Origin: Pseudomonadota bacterium
Lineage (GTDB): Bacteria; Pseudomonadota; Gammaproteobacteria; Acidithiobacillales; Acidithiobacillaceae
Assembly (NCBI GenBank): GCA_021818125.1
Contig: JAKAFG010000028.1
Location: 1-14,266, forward strand
Direction of reading: 5' to 3'
DNA length: 14,266 nucleotides
Shown here: in pieces, positions 4,901 through 12,766 of the stretch
Layout: the number at the start of each line of letters is the position of its first letter
How positions within the stretch are numbered: the first letter of the stretch is position 1
Translations under genes and position numbers: made by a program
The notes under the pieces: generated by a model
The model's database searches: none
Seen by the model: the letters and a program-made list of their open reading frames with translations, nothing else
Told to the model about the DNA's origin: nothing

Positions 4901-7765
4901 TTAATCGCTATAACTGCCAATGAGTTCCTGCCAAATCTCCCGCACCCCATGCGCTGCGGCTTGTAGCGCGTCCCAACTCGGGATCTCTGTGGCGCGGATT
5001 TCGTTGTCCTGCAAGTTCAGCCAGCGCCGGTTTTCTTCCTGACGGTACCGTTGCCAGGCTTGCCCGAGGACGGCGCCCTGTTCCACGCTCCAGATGCCCG
5101 CGCCGGTCAGCGCGGTTATCCCTGCGGCGGTCCCGGTATCCTGGCATAGAGTCGGCTGCTGGGAGCAAGCCCCTAGCATAGCAAATTGTACGAGAAACTC
5201 GATATCTGTGAGGCCACCGGGGCTCAGTTTGAGGTGAAAGGCGTCCTGAGCGATAGTTTTGCTCCGATAAATGCGCTGCCGCATGCCGCGGACGTCTTCT
5301 GCCAACTGTCCTGGATCGCGTGGCTGGCCGAGGATTTCCGCACGCAGGCTGGTGAAACGGGCGCCGAGCGCCGCATCGCCGGCGATCCAGCGAGCGCGGG
5401 TGAGGGCTTGATGTTCCCAGGTCCAGGCGGATTCCCGCTGATAGCGGCTGAAGGCGTCCAGGGTGGTAACCAGGGGGCCGGACTGCCCGCTAGGGCGCAG
5501 GCGCATGTCGATCTGGTAGAGCAGCCCGGCACGGGTGAGGGTGCTGAGGATGTGAATAAGCCGTTGTCCGAGACGGGCGAACCAGGTGGGCGCCGCGAGG
5601 GGGGCAGGACCATCGCTTTCGGCGTCGAGGGGGGCGTCGTAAAGATAGACCAGGTCGAGATCAGAGGCGAAGCCCATTTCCCGGCCACCCAATTTGCCGA
5701 AGGCGATAACGGTGAAGGGGGCCACCTGGCCGTAGTTGGTCCGCACGCTACCGTGGCGGCGCTGCATCTCCGCTTCAGCCCAGGCCAATGCGGTTTGCAG
5801 GGTAAGCTGGGCGAGGTCGCTGAGTTGGGGGAGCAGGGTTTCGACAGGGATCTGATCTGTCCAGAAGGCAGCGGCGAGGCGCAGGGCTTCGGCATTTTTG
5901 AAGCGCCGCAGGGCATCCATCCGTTCTTCCATATCTTCAGCGAGCTGTAACTGTGCAGCGAGGGCCTGCGGCCAGTGCTCGGGGCTGGTGACCGTGTCGC
6001 TGAGCACGTCATCCAGCAGGATGGGGAAGCGTGCCAGCTCCTGTGCCAGCCAGGGGCTGTGCAGTAACTCCGCGATGCGTATGAGGTACGGCGGGTTCTC
6101 CGCAAGCAGCGCGAGGTAGTTGGCACGCCCCAGAATGGCCTCGACGAGGGTGAGGAAGCGCTGTAACAAGGCGTCGGTGTCTGGCTGGGTGCTGCACAGA
6201 TCAAGGGTCAGAGGAAGCAGGCGGTTGAGGCGTTGTCGTCCTTCTGTAGAGAGGCGGCTGGCCACATCGCGGCTGTGGGCGAAGCGCCAGAGGCGCGTCC
6301 ATACGGCTTCCGGCTCCGTGAAGCGCAGGACTTGGAGCAGGTCGCTGGGAGCGGTTTCCAGCGTGCCAGTCTGGGCGCGTTGCCAGAGTTTCTCTCCGTT
6401 GCGGTTTTTACCTTGGCGATCATCCTCCCCGGAGGCCAGGATGCGCTGAAAGATGGCGTGGTTCTGCTGGCGGAAGGTGTCCAGGGTTTCGCGCATGGTC
6501 ATTACATCCGTGAGACCCATGCTGCAGGCCAGGCGTTGCCATTCCAGTTCCGAGCGCGGTAGTTGCTGGGTCTGCTGATCATTGACCATTTGCAGGCAGT
6601 GTTCGGTATTGCGCAAAAAAAGATAAGCACGCCGAAGCCGGTCGACATCGTCCGCAGGCAGGAGTCCGGCACTGGCGATGGCCGTAAGGGTATCCAGGGT
6701 GTTGGTGCTGCGCAGGGCGGGTTGGCGGCCACCGTGGATAATTTGCAGGGATTGACAGACAAACTCGATTTCACGGATGCCGCCTTGGCCTTTTTTGATG
6801 TCGTTGCTGCTGCCACCCTGTTCCGCATCCATGAGGGCTTTGACTTCCCGCAGGCCGGTGAGGGCGGTGTAGTCCAGGTAGCGGCGATAGACAAAGGGGC
6901 GCAGGGTGTCGAGGAGGGATTGGCCAAAGGCGACGTCACCCGCGACGGGGCGCGCCTTGATAAAGGCGTAGCGCTCCCAGCCGCGGCCATGCACCTGATA
7001 GTATTGCTCCATGGCCGCGGCGGAGATGCAGAGGGGGCCGGCGTCACCGAAGGGGCGCAGGCGCATGTCGACGCGGAAACAGAAACCGTCAGCCGTGCGC
7101 TGATCGAGGGCCTGAATCAGCCAGCGACCGAGGCGCTGGAAGTATGCACTGTTGTCGAGGGGGCTGGGGCCATCCGTCTCGCCGCCTTCGTCGTAGCAGA
7201 AGATGAGGTCGATGTCGGAGGAGAGATTGAGTTCGCGTCCGCCCAGCTTGCCCATGCCGAGGACGGTGAAAGGCACCTCCTGACCGTCGCTGCTGCGGGG
7301 GGTGCCATGGCGCTGGCGCAGCATCGCCACGCCATAAGCATAAGCGTGTTGCAGGCAGATTTCGGCCAGTTCGCTGAGGGCGGCTACGGTTTCTGAATAA
7401 TGTTCGCCGGGCTGACGATCCTGCCAGATGATTTCTACCATACGGGCATTGCGGTACTGGCGCAGATCGGCAAGGAAGACGTCGCTGGTGAGTCCGTGGG
7501 TGGCGGCAAGGTCGCTGTGCTTGCCCCGTGCGAGGCGCAGCAACCAGTGGGGATGGCGTAGGAGAAGTTGGCGCGCAAAGGGACTGACACAAGCGATATG
7601 CACCCAATGTGCAGCAAAAGAAGGTCCAAGGCGGCGGAGCTCAGCCTGTTCCTCAGCAGCGAGGGTAGCCCAAGTGGCGGCGAGTGTCCCGGTGATTGCC
7701 TCCGCTTCCAGGGGTAACAGGTTAATGGCGTGGATGATCTCCACGGGTAACTCAGGTGCCGCCAT
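4901..7765 (-). CDS. glnE: Bifunctional glutamine synthetase adenylyltransferase / deadenylylase GlnE, 954 aa
   Basis: Cytosolic enzyme that adds AMP to, and removes it from, a tyrosine of glutamine synthetase, under control of the PII protein, thereby setting nitrogen assimilation. Two nucleotidyltransferase domains are visible with the expected G-K-L-G-G-R-E and D-x-D residues: GMGKLGGREL then SSDIDL (170-187), and FGKLGGREMG then SDLDL (689-705). By family knowledge the N-terminal one is the deadenylylase and the C-terminal one the adenylyltransferase. RVDMRLRPFG and QIDMRLRPSG mark the second part of each domain. Length is close to the E. coli enzyme (946 aa). The ATG at 7763-7765 has AAGGAG six bases upstream. 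It heads the operon glnE-ilvE-zf-CHCC and is divergent from the YhdP-family gene. Confidence 0.97.
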   Translation of the reverse strand: MAAPELPVEIIHAINLLPLEAEAITGTLAATWATLAAEEQAELRRLGPSFAAHWVHIACVSPFARQLLLRHPHWLLRLARGKHSDLAATHGLTSDVFLADLRQYRNARMVEIIWQDRQPGEHYSETVAALSELAEICLQHAYAYGVAMLRQRHGTPRSSDGQEVPFTVLGMGKLGGRELNLSSDIDLIFCYDEGGETDGPSPLDNSAYFQRLGRWLIQALDQRTADGFCFRVDMRLRPFGDAGPLCISAAAMEQYYQVHGRGWERYAFIKARPVAGDVAFGQSLLDTLRPFVYRRYLDYTALTGLREVKALMDAEQGGSSNDIKKGQGGIREIEFVCQSLQIIHGGRQPALRSTNTLDTLTAIASAGLLPADDVDRLRRAYLFLRNTEHCLQMVNDQQTQQLPRSELEWQRLACSMGLTDVMTMRETLDTFRQQNHAIFQRILASGEDDRQGKNRNGEKLWQRAQTGTLETAPSDLLQVLRFTEPEAVWTRLWRFAHSRDVASRLSTEGRQRLNRLLPLTLDLCSTQPDTDALLQRFLTLVEAILGRANYLALLAENPPYLIRIAELLHSPWLAQELARFPILLDDVLSDTVTSPEHWPQALAAQLQLAEDMEERMDALRRFKNAEALRLAAAFWTDQIPVETLLPQLSDLAQLTLQTALAWAEAEMQRRHGSVRTNYGQVAPFTVIAFGKLGGREMGFASDLDLVYLYDAPLDAESDGPAPLAAPTWFARLGQRLIHILSTLTRAGLLYQIDMRLRPSGQSGPLVTTLDAFSRYQRESAWTWEHQALTRARWIAGDAALGARFTSLRAEILGQPRDPGQLAEDVRGMRQRIYRSKTIAQDAFHLKLSPGGLTDIEFLVQFAMLGACSQQPTLCQDTGTAAGITALTGAGIWSVEQGAVLGQAWQRYRQEENRRWLNLQDNEIRATEIPSWDALQAAAHGVREIWQELIGSYSD

Positions 7766-8022
7766 GCGTGCTCCTTCCGGTGGTGTTCCGCATCGTGTGT
7801 ATGGGCAGTGTAACTTATCCCGGTTTTCGGGTCCGCATGGGGCTCTGTGGCGCTTCTTGTGCTAGGATTTTGTGCGGTACCGTTGCAGCGTTACGCGGTG
7901 CTATGTGGTAACACAGTCCGCAGAGAGAATCGTAGCAGGGAGCACATTCATTACCTCACGGCGTTTACCGGCGTTGACCGGACGGATTGGCTGATGTTAC
8001 GGGTTTTCAGGAGAGGCGTGCC
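7766..8022. other. Divergent intergenic region between glnE and the YhdP-family gene
   Basis: This 257-base region must hold promoters for both directions, but neither is clear. For glnE, TACACT on the minus strand has only a three-of-six -35 at 17 bases. For the plus strand I find no good pair. A near-exact tandem 10-base repeat (GGCGTTTACC then GGCGTTGACC, 7960-7979) lies about 45 bases before the YhdP start. I see no RNA gene. Confidence 0.4.
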
Positions 8023-11000
8023 TTGCCGCGTTTGCGCCTAACCTTTGCCGGTGTCCGCCGGGTTGGCGGTTGGCTGCTGGCCATCGTGCCGACAGTGCTG
8101 GTGTTGCTGGCGGCGGCTTTCTATCTCCTGCTGATTCCCCGTCTGGATTCGTTGCGTCCCTATGTTTCCCAATCCTTGTCGCGGGCTTTGGGTGCTCCGG
8201 TGCAGGTGCGAGGGATGCACCTGGGCTGGAACTGGGGGCCGTTGCTGGAATTGGCCGCGTTGCGGGTGGGTCCATCCGCACAGCCCGAACTGGCCCTGCG
8301 CGGGGTGCATCTGCGCCTTTTTGCCCTGCCGCTGCTCTGGGGGGATATGGTCGCGCAGGATTTCCGCGCCGCGGCCGGCGAGGTGTCCGTCGTTCAGACG
8401 GCCGACGGTGACTGGCAGGTGGCCGGGCAGTCGCTAGGACATGGCGGATCGCTATTGTCACTGGATATGGACTGGGCGCATGTGGATGTACAGCACCTGA
8501 CCGTACAATGGCGATCCCAGCCACAGGCCGCCCCCATTCCGCTGCATGTACAGTGGCAGAGCAGCGGTGGCTTGCGTCCGCAGGTGCAGGTGCAGGTGCG
8601 CTGGTCACCTCAAGGTCTGTTGCGCTACTCGGGAGCGGCGCGCGGCGTCTTTACCCGTCCGGGGCGCTCCTCTGGCAGCGGTAACTGGGTGTTGCAATCG
8701 TTGCCGCTGCCTTGGTTTCATCTCGCGGATCCGCACTTGCCGGTGTTGCGCGGCAGCGTGAGCGGCGGCGGGCGCCTGCAATGGCGTTATGGCTTGCCGC
8801 GCACAGCTACCGGGCAGTTTGCCGTGGATGACGCCGGGGTGGACGGTAAGCAATGGGCGCAAATCCATGGCCGTCTGGGCTGGAATGGAACGGGTTCCAC
8901 GGGGACATTGCAGCTTGCGGATTTGACGGGGCTTGCTGCACAACCCTTGGCAGCGCGCTTGGGGCTCAACTGGCGCCATCGCCTGCAATGGCAGGTAGAA
9001 GCGCCGCTGCTTCCTGCCGTACTCCTCCAGAACGTACCGGAGATGGCCCTCCCCGTGCAGCTCCGTTGGATACCTCGGCAACAGTGGCAGGGCAGCTTGC
9101 GCGACCTGCGCTTCCGCTCGCACAGCGTGGGACACCAGTCCGCCACCTGGGAGCTTCAGGCAGGACTTCATGGCATCGGTGTTTCGCCTCATGGAGACTG
9201 GTTTGGCGTGCAGGGCCTTAGCGGCGACATCGTCCTTCACCCGGAAGCCCTGCAATTTCATCTGGCGAGCCGGCAGTTCACCCTGGACTGGCCGCAACGC
9301 TTTGCAGCGCCGTTGCACCTGCAAGAAGTATCGGCACGGGTTGTCGCCCGGAAGGCGGGTACCGACTGGTCGATTCAAGCCAATCCGATCGTGCTTCAAG
9401 GGCCAGGTCACCTGCACGCCAGCCTGGCGGTGCAGGGCCAGCAACTGCGTCTGAAGGCTCAGCTTGACGACATGCCGGTGACGGCGATGGCGGATTTCGT
9501 ACCGCAGAGCGATATTAGCCCTGCCCTGCGCCGGTGGTTACTTCAGGCCTTTCAGGCGGGATCCTTGCAGCATGCAGAACTGCAATGGCAGGGACCATGG
9601 GATCACCTGCCACGCCAGGCGCCGGGCGAGCATTTTTCGCTGCGGGCGAACTTTCGCCATGTGACCCTGCACTATGCCCCGCGCTGGCCAATAGCGACGC
9701 AAGTGAATGCGCAACTCCTCTGGGCGGGAGATCGCCTTTCCGTCCAGAGTCATCGGGGTGACATTTTCGGGGTGCCAGTGACTTCCGCCAGCGTCGCTCT
9801 CAACCATCTCTTCGCACCGCATACCTCGCCGCTGCAGGTTACTTTGAAGGCACCGATCCCGCTGGATAAAGTGCTGCCTTTTTTGCGGGAAACGCCGGTA
9901 CTGGAGGGCAAGGCCGTGGCGAATATGCCCCTGCGCCTGACGGGGCAGGGCCAATTACAATTGGCCCTCAGCGTCCCTTTCGGGGCTGAGAAGAGCCAGG
10001 TAGATGGCCGGATCGATCTCCGTCACGCGGGCGTCGGATGGGGCGGCTGGCAGGCTACAAGTATGCAGGGGCCGGTTTATTTTCAGCGGGATAAGATCCA
10101 GATTGGCGAGCTGAAAGGTGTTTTTGCCGGCGGTCCCGTGCAGGCGAGCTTGCAGGCCAGTCAACTGGAGACCTCGCCACACCTGCGTTTTTCGCTGCAG
10201 GGTGAGCTTCAAGCGGCCGATCTACCGATGCCGGAGCGCTGGCGCACGGCTTTCAGTGGCGCCGTCCCGTATCAGGGTAGCGGTACGCTGTTGAACAACG
10301 AGCTGCATTTTAAGGGCGATGCCGACCTGCGCCAAAGTCGTAGTGCCTTACCTGCGCCCTTGAATTGGGCATCAGGCAAGGGTGGAAGCCTGGCCGTGCA
10401 AGGTCATGGGAATGTGGCTCACCGTTTGCAAGTCAATTTCAAGCTACCCGTGGGGTCTGCCGTCCTGGCGTGGCAACGGGAGGAATCCGTCTGGCGATGG
10501 GAGGCTGGCGCCGCACGTTTGGGTGGAGAAATCCCTCCACCACTGCCCAGTACTGGGTTTTCCCTTCAGGGCAGTGGCGATAGCCTTTCCGTAGGGCCGT
10601 GGCTGAGCATGCTGAGAGGTGAAGAAGACCGTGAGACGTGGCCGGGAATTCGCTTTGACCTGTATTGGCGGCACCTGCGTTTTTTGCAGCAGGATTGGCC
10701 GGATGTGCAGATGCGCGGCCAAGTGGCGGCGGAGAAGCTGCATCTGCAATGTGCCAGCCCCCAGTTGGCCGGTGTCTTACAGTATGCGCGCGCGCCGCAG
10801 CCCACGGTTCCCGCCCAACTCCGTCTGGACATACAGAAATTAAGCGTTGCTGCACCAGTATCCGCAACATCCTCCGCTTCCGTCCTTTCGCAATCACTGC
10901 AAGGGGCCGCGGGCAGCCCGCTGACACTGCATACCCATATCGCGCAACTCGATTGGCATGGCCACAAGGTGCATGACGTGCTGCTGGATGCCGGGCGATC

Positions 11001-11700
11001 GGCGACCGGCTGGAACATTTCCATGCTCAAAGGCGACTGGGCAGGCAGTCAATGGGATTTTAAAGGGTCGTGGCAGGGTGCCGGAGCGGGTCAGTCGACC
11101 TTTCAGGGAAATATCCGCAGCAACAATATTGCGCCTGTTCTGCAGGACATCGGTATGGATACCCTGGACTACGGCCGCGCCGATTATGCGGGAAAACTGT
11201 CCTGGCCCGGTGCGCCCTGGGATTTCACTGCAGCGCATCTCAGCGGAAACATACAATCAAAGCTGTGGAATGGTCGTCTCAGAAAGCTGGGTACGGATAT
11301 TTCCTGGCTCATCTTTCTGAATCCTACGACGTTGTTTGAAGACGTTCTCACCTTTGATTATCGCCCGCTCTTCGGCGGCGGCTTGTTCTTTTCCAAGCTT
11401 TTTGCCGACTTCCAGGTGCAGGATGGTGTCGCCTATACCCGCAATCTGCTCCTCGAATCCAGCGCGCTCGAAATGAAGGGGATTGGCGCTGTCGACTTGA
11501 CGCACCGAACCGTGAGTATGGGGTTGCAGGTTTATCCCTTGCAGAGTTTTGACTTGCTCCTCGGGCATTTCCCCATACTCGGCCCCGCCATCTTTGGGAA
11601 ATCGGGCAAGGTGCTAGAATGGCGTTATCAGGTGGACGGACCCTGGGAGCGTCCGGTGGTGCGTCTGGTGCATGCACCGGCCAAGGCCGGAGGGAGCTAA
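8023..11700 (+). CDS. yhdP: YhdP-family AsmA-like inter-membrane protein, 1225 aa
   Basis: Large inner-membrane-anchored periplasmic protein of the AsmA-like group. E. coli YhdP (1266 aa), with TamB and YdbH, is linked to phospholipid transport to the outer membrane. One N-terminal membrane span is visible (about residues 16-38, WLLAIVPTVLVLLAAAFYLL), with basic residues before it, followed by about 1180 residues of beta-rich repeats with no catalytic motif. The C-terminal part (DYGRADYAGKLSW, FNKL-like FFSKLFADFQVQDGVAYTRN, SALEMKGIGAVDL, YPLQSFDLLLG) matches the AsmA-type C-terminal domain. I chose the TTG at 8023 because AGGAGAGG stands seven bases before it; an upstream TTG at 7987 would add 12 residues without a Shine-Dalgarno. 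The Nit1-type gene follows after four bases. Confidence 0.88.
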   Translation: MPRLRLTFAGVRRVGGWLLAIVPTVLVLLAAAFYLLLIPRLDSLRPYVSQSLSRALGAPVQVRGMHLGWNWGPLLELAALRVGPSAQPELALRGVHLRLFALPLLWGDMVAQDFRAAAGEVSVVQTADGDWQVAGQSLGHGGSLLSLDMDWAHVDVQHLTVQWRSQPQAAPIPLHVQWQSSGGLRPQVQVQVRWSPQGLLRYSGAARGVFTRPGRSSGSGNWVLQSLPLPWFHLADPHLPVLRGSVSGGGRLQWRYGLPRTATGQFAVDDAGVDGKQWAQIHGRLGWNGTGSTGTLQLADLTGLAAQPLAARLGLNWRHRLQWQVEAPLLPAVLLQNVPEMALPVQLRWIPRQQWQGSLRDLRFRSHSVGHQSATWELQAGLHGIGVSPHGDWFGVQGLSGDIVLHPEALQFHLASRQFTLDWPQRFAAPLHLQEVSARVVARKAGTDWSIQANPIVLQGPGHLHASLAVQGQQLRLKAQLDDMPVTAMADFVPQSDISPALRRWLLQAFQAGSLQHAELQWQGPWDHLPRQAPGEHFSLRANFRHVTLHYAPRWPIATQVNAQLLWAGDRLSVQSHRGDIFGVPVTSASVALNHLFAPHTSPLQVTLKAPIPLDKVLPFLRETPVLEGKAVANMPLRLTGQGQLQLALSVPFGAEKSQVDGRIDLRHAGVGWGGWQATSMQGPVYFQRDKIQIGELKGVFAGGPVQASLQASQLETSPHLRFSLQGELQAADLPMPERWRTAFSGAVPYQGSGTLLNNELHFKGDADLRQSRSALPAPLNWASGKGGSLAVQGHGNVAHRLQVNFKLPVGSAVLAWQREESVWRWEAGAARLGGEIPPPLPSTGFSLQGSGDSLSVGPWLSMLRGEEDRETWPGIRFDLYWRHLRFLQQDWPDVQMRGQVAAEKLHLQCASPQLAGVLQYARAPQPTVPAQLRLDIQKLSVAAPVSATSSASVLSQSLQGAAGSPLTLHTHIAQLDWHGHKVHDVLLDAGRSATGWNISMLKGDWAGSQWDFKGSWQGAGAGQSTFQGNIRSNNIAPVLQDIGMDTLDYGRADYAGKLSWPGAPWDFTAAHLSGNIQSKLWNGRLRKLGTDISWLIFLNPTTLFEDVLTFDYRPLFGGGLFFSKLFADFQVQDGVAYTRNLLLESSALEMKGIGAVDLTHRTVSMGLQVYPLQSFDLLLGHFPILGPAIFGKSGKVLEWRYQVDGPWERPVVRLVHAPAKAGGS

Positions 11701-11704
11701 CACG

Positions 11705-12538
11705 ATGAATGCTCAGGTTGCCGTAGTGCAGATGGTGTCTTCGGACGTGCTGGCGGATAACCTCGCCCATGCCGGGTCTCTGCTGGCGCAGGCGGCTGCG
11801 GGAGGTGCGCAACTGGCGCTCTTGCCCGAAAATTTTGCCCTCATGGGGCGTGACGAAAAAGCCAAGCTGGCCATTATGGAGATGGATGGCGATGGTCCGA
11901 TCCAGTCCTGGCTGGCAGCGCAGGCGCAGCGCTTTGGCCTGTGGTTGATAGGGGGCAGTATCCCCCTGGCCGCTCCTGACGGACGCTGCTATGCCGCCTG
12001 CCTGGCCTTCGACCCCGCCGGCCAACGCCAGGCGCGTTATGACAAGATACACCTCTTTGACGTCGATCTGGCGGGCGGCGAAAGTTACCGCGAGTCCCGC
12101 ACCATTACCCCCGGCAGCACCCCGGTGGCCGTGACCACGCCCTGGGGCCAGCTTGGCCTCTCTATCTGCTATGACCTACGCTTCCCGGAGTTGTACCGCT
12201 GTTATGCGGGGGCTGAATTACTGGTCGTCCCCAGCGCCTTTACCCAACAGACGGGTGCCGCGCACTGGGAGTGTTTGTTGCGGACCCGTGCCATCGAGAA
12301 CCAGGCCTATGTGCTCGCCGCTGATCAGGGTGGTTTGCACCAGAACGGCCGCCAGACCTTCGGCGGTAGTATGATTATTGATCCCTGGGGTCAGGTGCTG
12401 GCCCGCATGGACCTGGGTGAAGGAGTCGCGCTGGCCCAGGTTGACATGGAATTTTTGCGGCGCTGCCGCAGTAATCTGCCCGCGCTGCAGCATCGTCGCC
12501 AGGCATTTGGCAGCGCCTCCCAGGCGCTGCCGACCTAA
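11705..12538 (+). CDS. Carbon-nitrogen hydrolase of the Nit1 type (probable deaminated glutathione amidase), 277 aa
   Basis: Nitrilase-superfamily amidase, cytosolic. The catalytic triad is visible: Glu42 in LLPENF, Lys114 in RYDKIHLFD, and Cys155 in SICYDLRFPEL. Nit1-type features include VPSAFTQQTGAAHWE and RTRAIENQAYVLA, then the late SMIIDPWG. Members of this branch hydrolyse the amide of deaminated glutathione, a damaged side product of transaminases; that activity is assigned by family, not proven here. The ATG at 11705 has GGAGGGAG nine bases upstream, within the end of the YhdP gene, so the two are co-transcribed. Pairing of YhdP with a Nit1-type gene, usually followed by tldD, is common in proteobacteria; tldD is not next here. 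Confidence 0.92.
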   Translation: MNAQVAVVQMVSSDVLADNLAHAGSLLAQAAAGGAQLALLPENFALMGRDEKAKLAIMEMDGDGPIQSWLAAQAQRFGLWLIGGSIPLAAPDGRCYAACLAFDPAGQRQARYDKIHLFDVDLAGGESYRESRTITPGSTPVAVTTPWGQLGLSICYDLRFPELYRCYAGAELLVVPSAFTQQTGAAHWECLLRTRAIENQAYVLAADQGGLHQNGRQTFGGSMIIDPWGQVLARMDLGEGVALAQVDMEFLRRCRSNLPALQHRRQAFGSASQALPT

Positions 12539-12554
12539 CCCTGCTGTTGCAGGG
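12539..12554. other. Short perfect hairpin just after the amidase stop
   Basis: CCCTGC and GCAGGG pair over six bases around TGTT, starting at the base after the TAA. No T-run follows on either strand, so it is not a canonical terminator. It may protect the 3' end of the mRNA or be part of a rho-dependent end. Confidence 0.4.
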
Positions 12555-12669
12555 CGATGAGGGCCATCGCGCCGCTGAACGCCGGCTTCACCTCAGAAAC
12601 CAGGCCCCAGGAAGTGGCGGCGGGAATGGTTTTTGGTTTGAGCCATGCTATTCTCCCAAGCTTTATGGG

Positions 12670-12698
12670 TTGACCATTACCCGAAGACCAGCAATATT
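12670..12698 (+). promoter_or_regulatory. Promoter candidate of the ABC transporter gene
   Basis: TTGACC (12670-12675, five of six) is followed after 17 bases by AATATT (12693-12698, four of six). The predicted start near 12705 leaves a leader of about 60 bases before the ATG at 12767. It would make the transporter independent of the YhdP-amidase operon. Confidence 0.45.
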
Positions 12699-12766
12699 TG
12701 CGCCGACTTGGATTCGGCAGATGAGGAGTGTGTGGATGCTGAGCGGGACTTCTTTGGAGATCGTGC

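Noticed and set aside
3839..4966. 375-codon plus-strand frame over ilvE
   Set aside because: It is a mirror of the ilvE coding frame, spans the ilvE-glnE junction and shows no family resemblance.
5224..6204. 326-codon minus-strand frame in a second frame of glnE
   Set aside because: It overlaps the C-terminal nucleotidyltransferase domain of GlnE and has low-complexity Ser/Pro composition typical of an off-frame translation.
6563..7396. 277-codon plus-strand frame inside glnE
   Set aside because: It is a shadow of a secure gene, without Shine-Dalgarno or domain.
8579..8602. CAGGTG triplicate micro-repeat in the YhdP gene
   Set aside because: It encodes alternating Gln-Val in a beta-strand-rich protein and fits normal coding sequence.
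12700..12720. Small hairpin GCCGA/TCGGC upstream of the ABC transporter
   Set aside because: It has only five base pairs, a seven-base loop and no U-run, so it is compatible with chance in GC-rich DNA.
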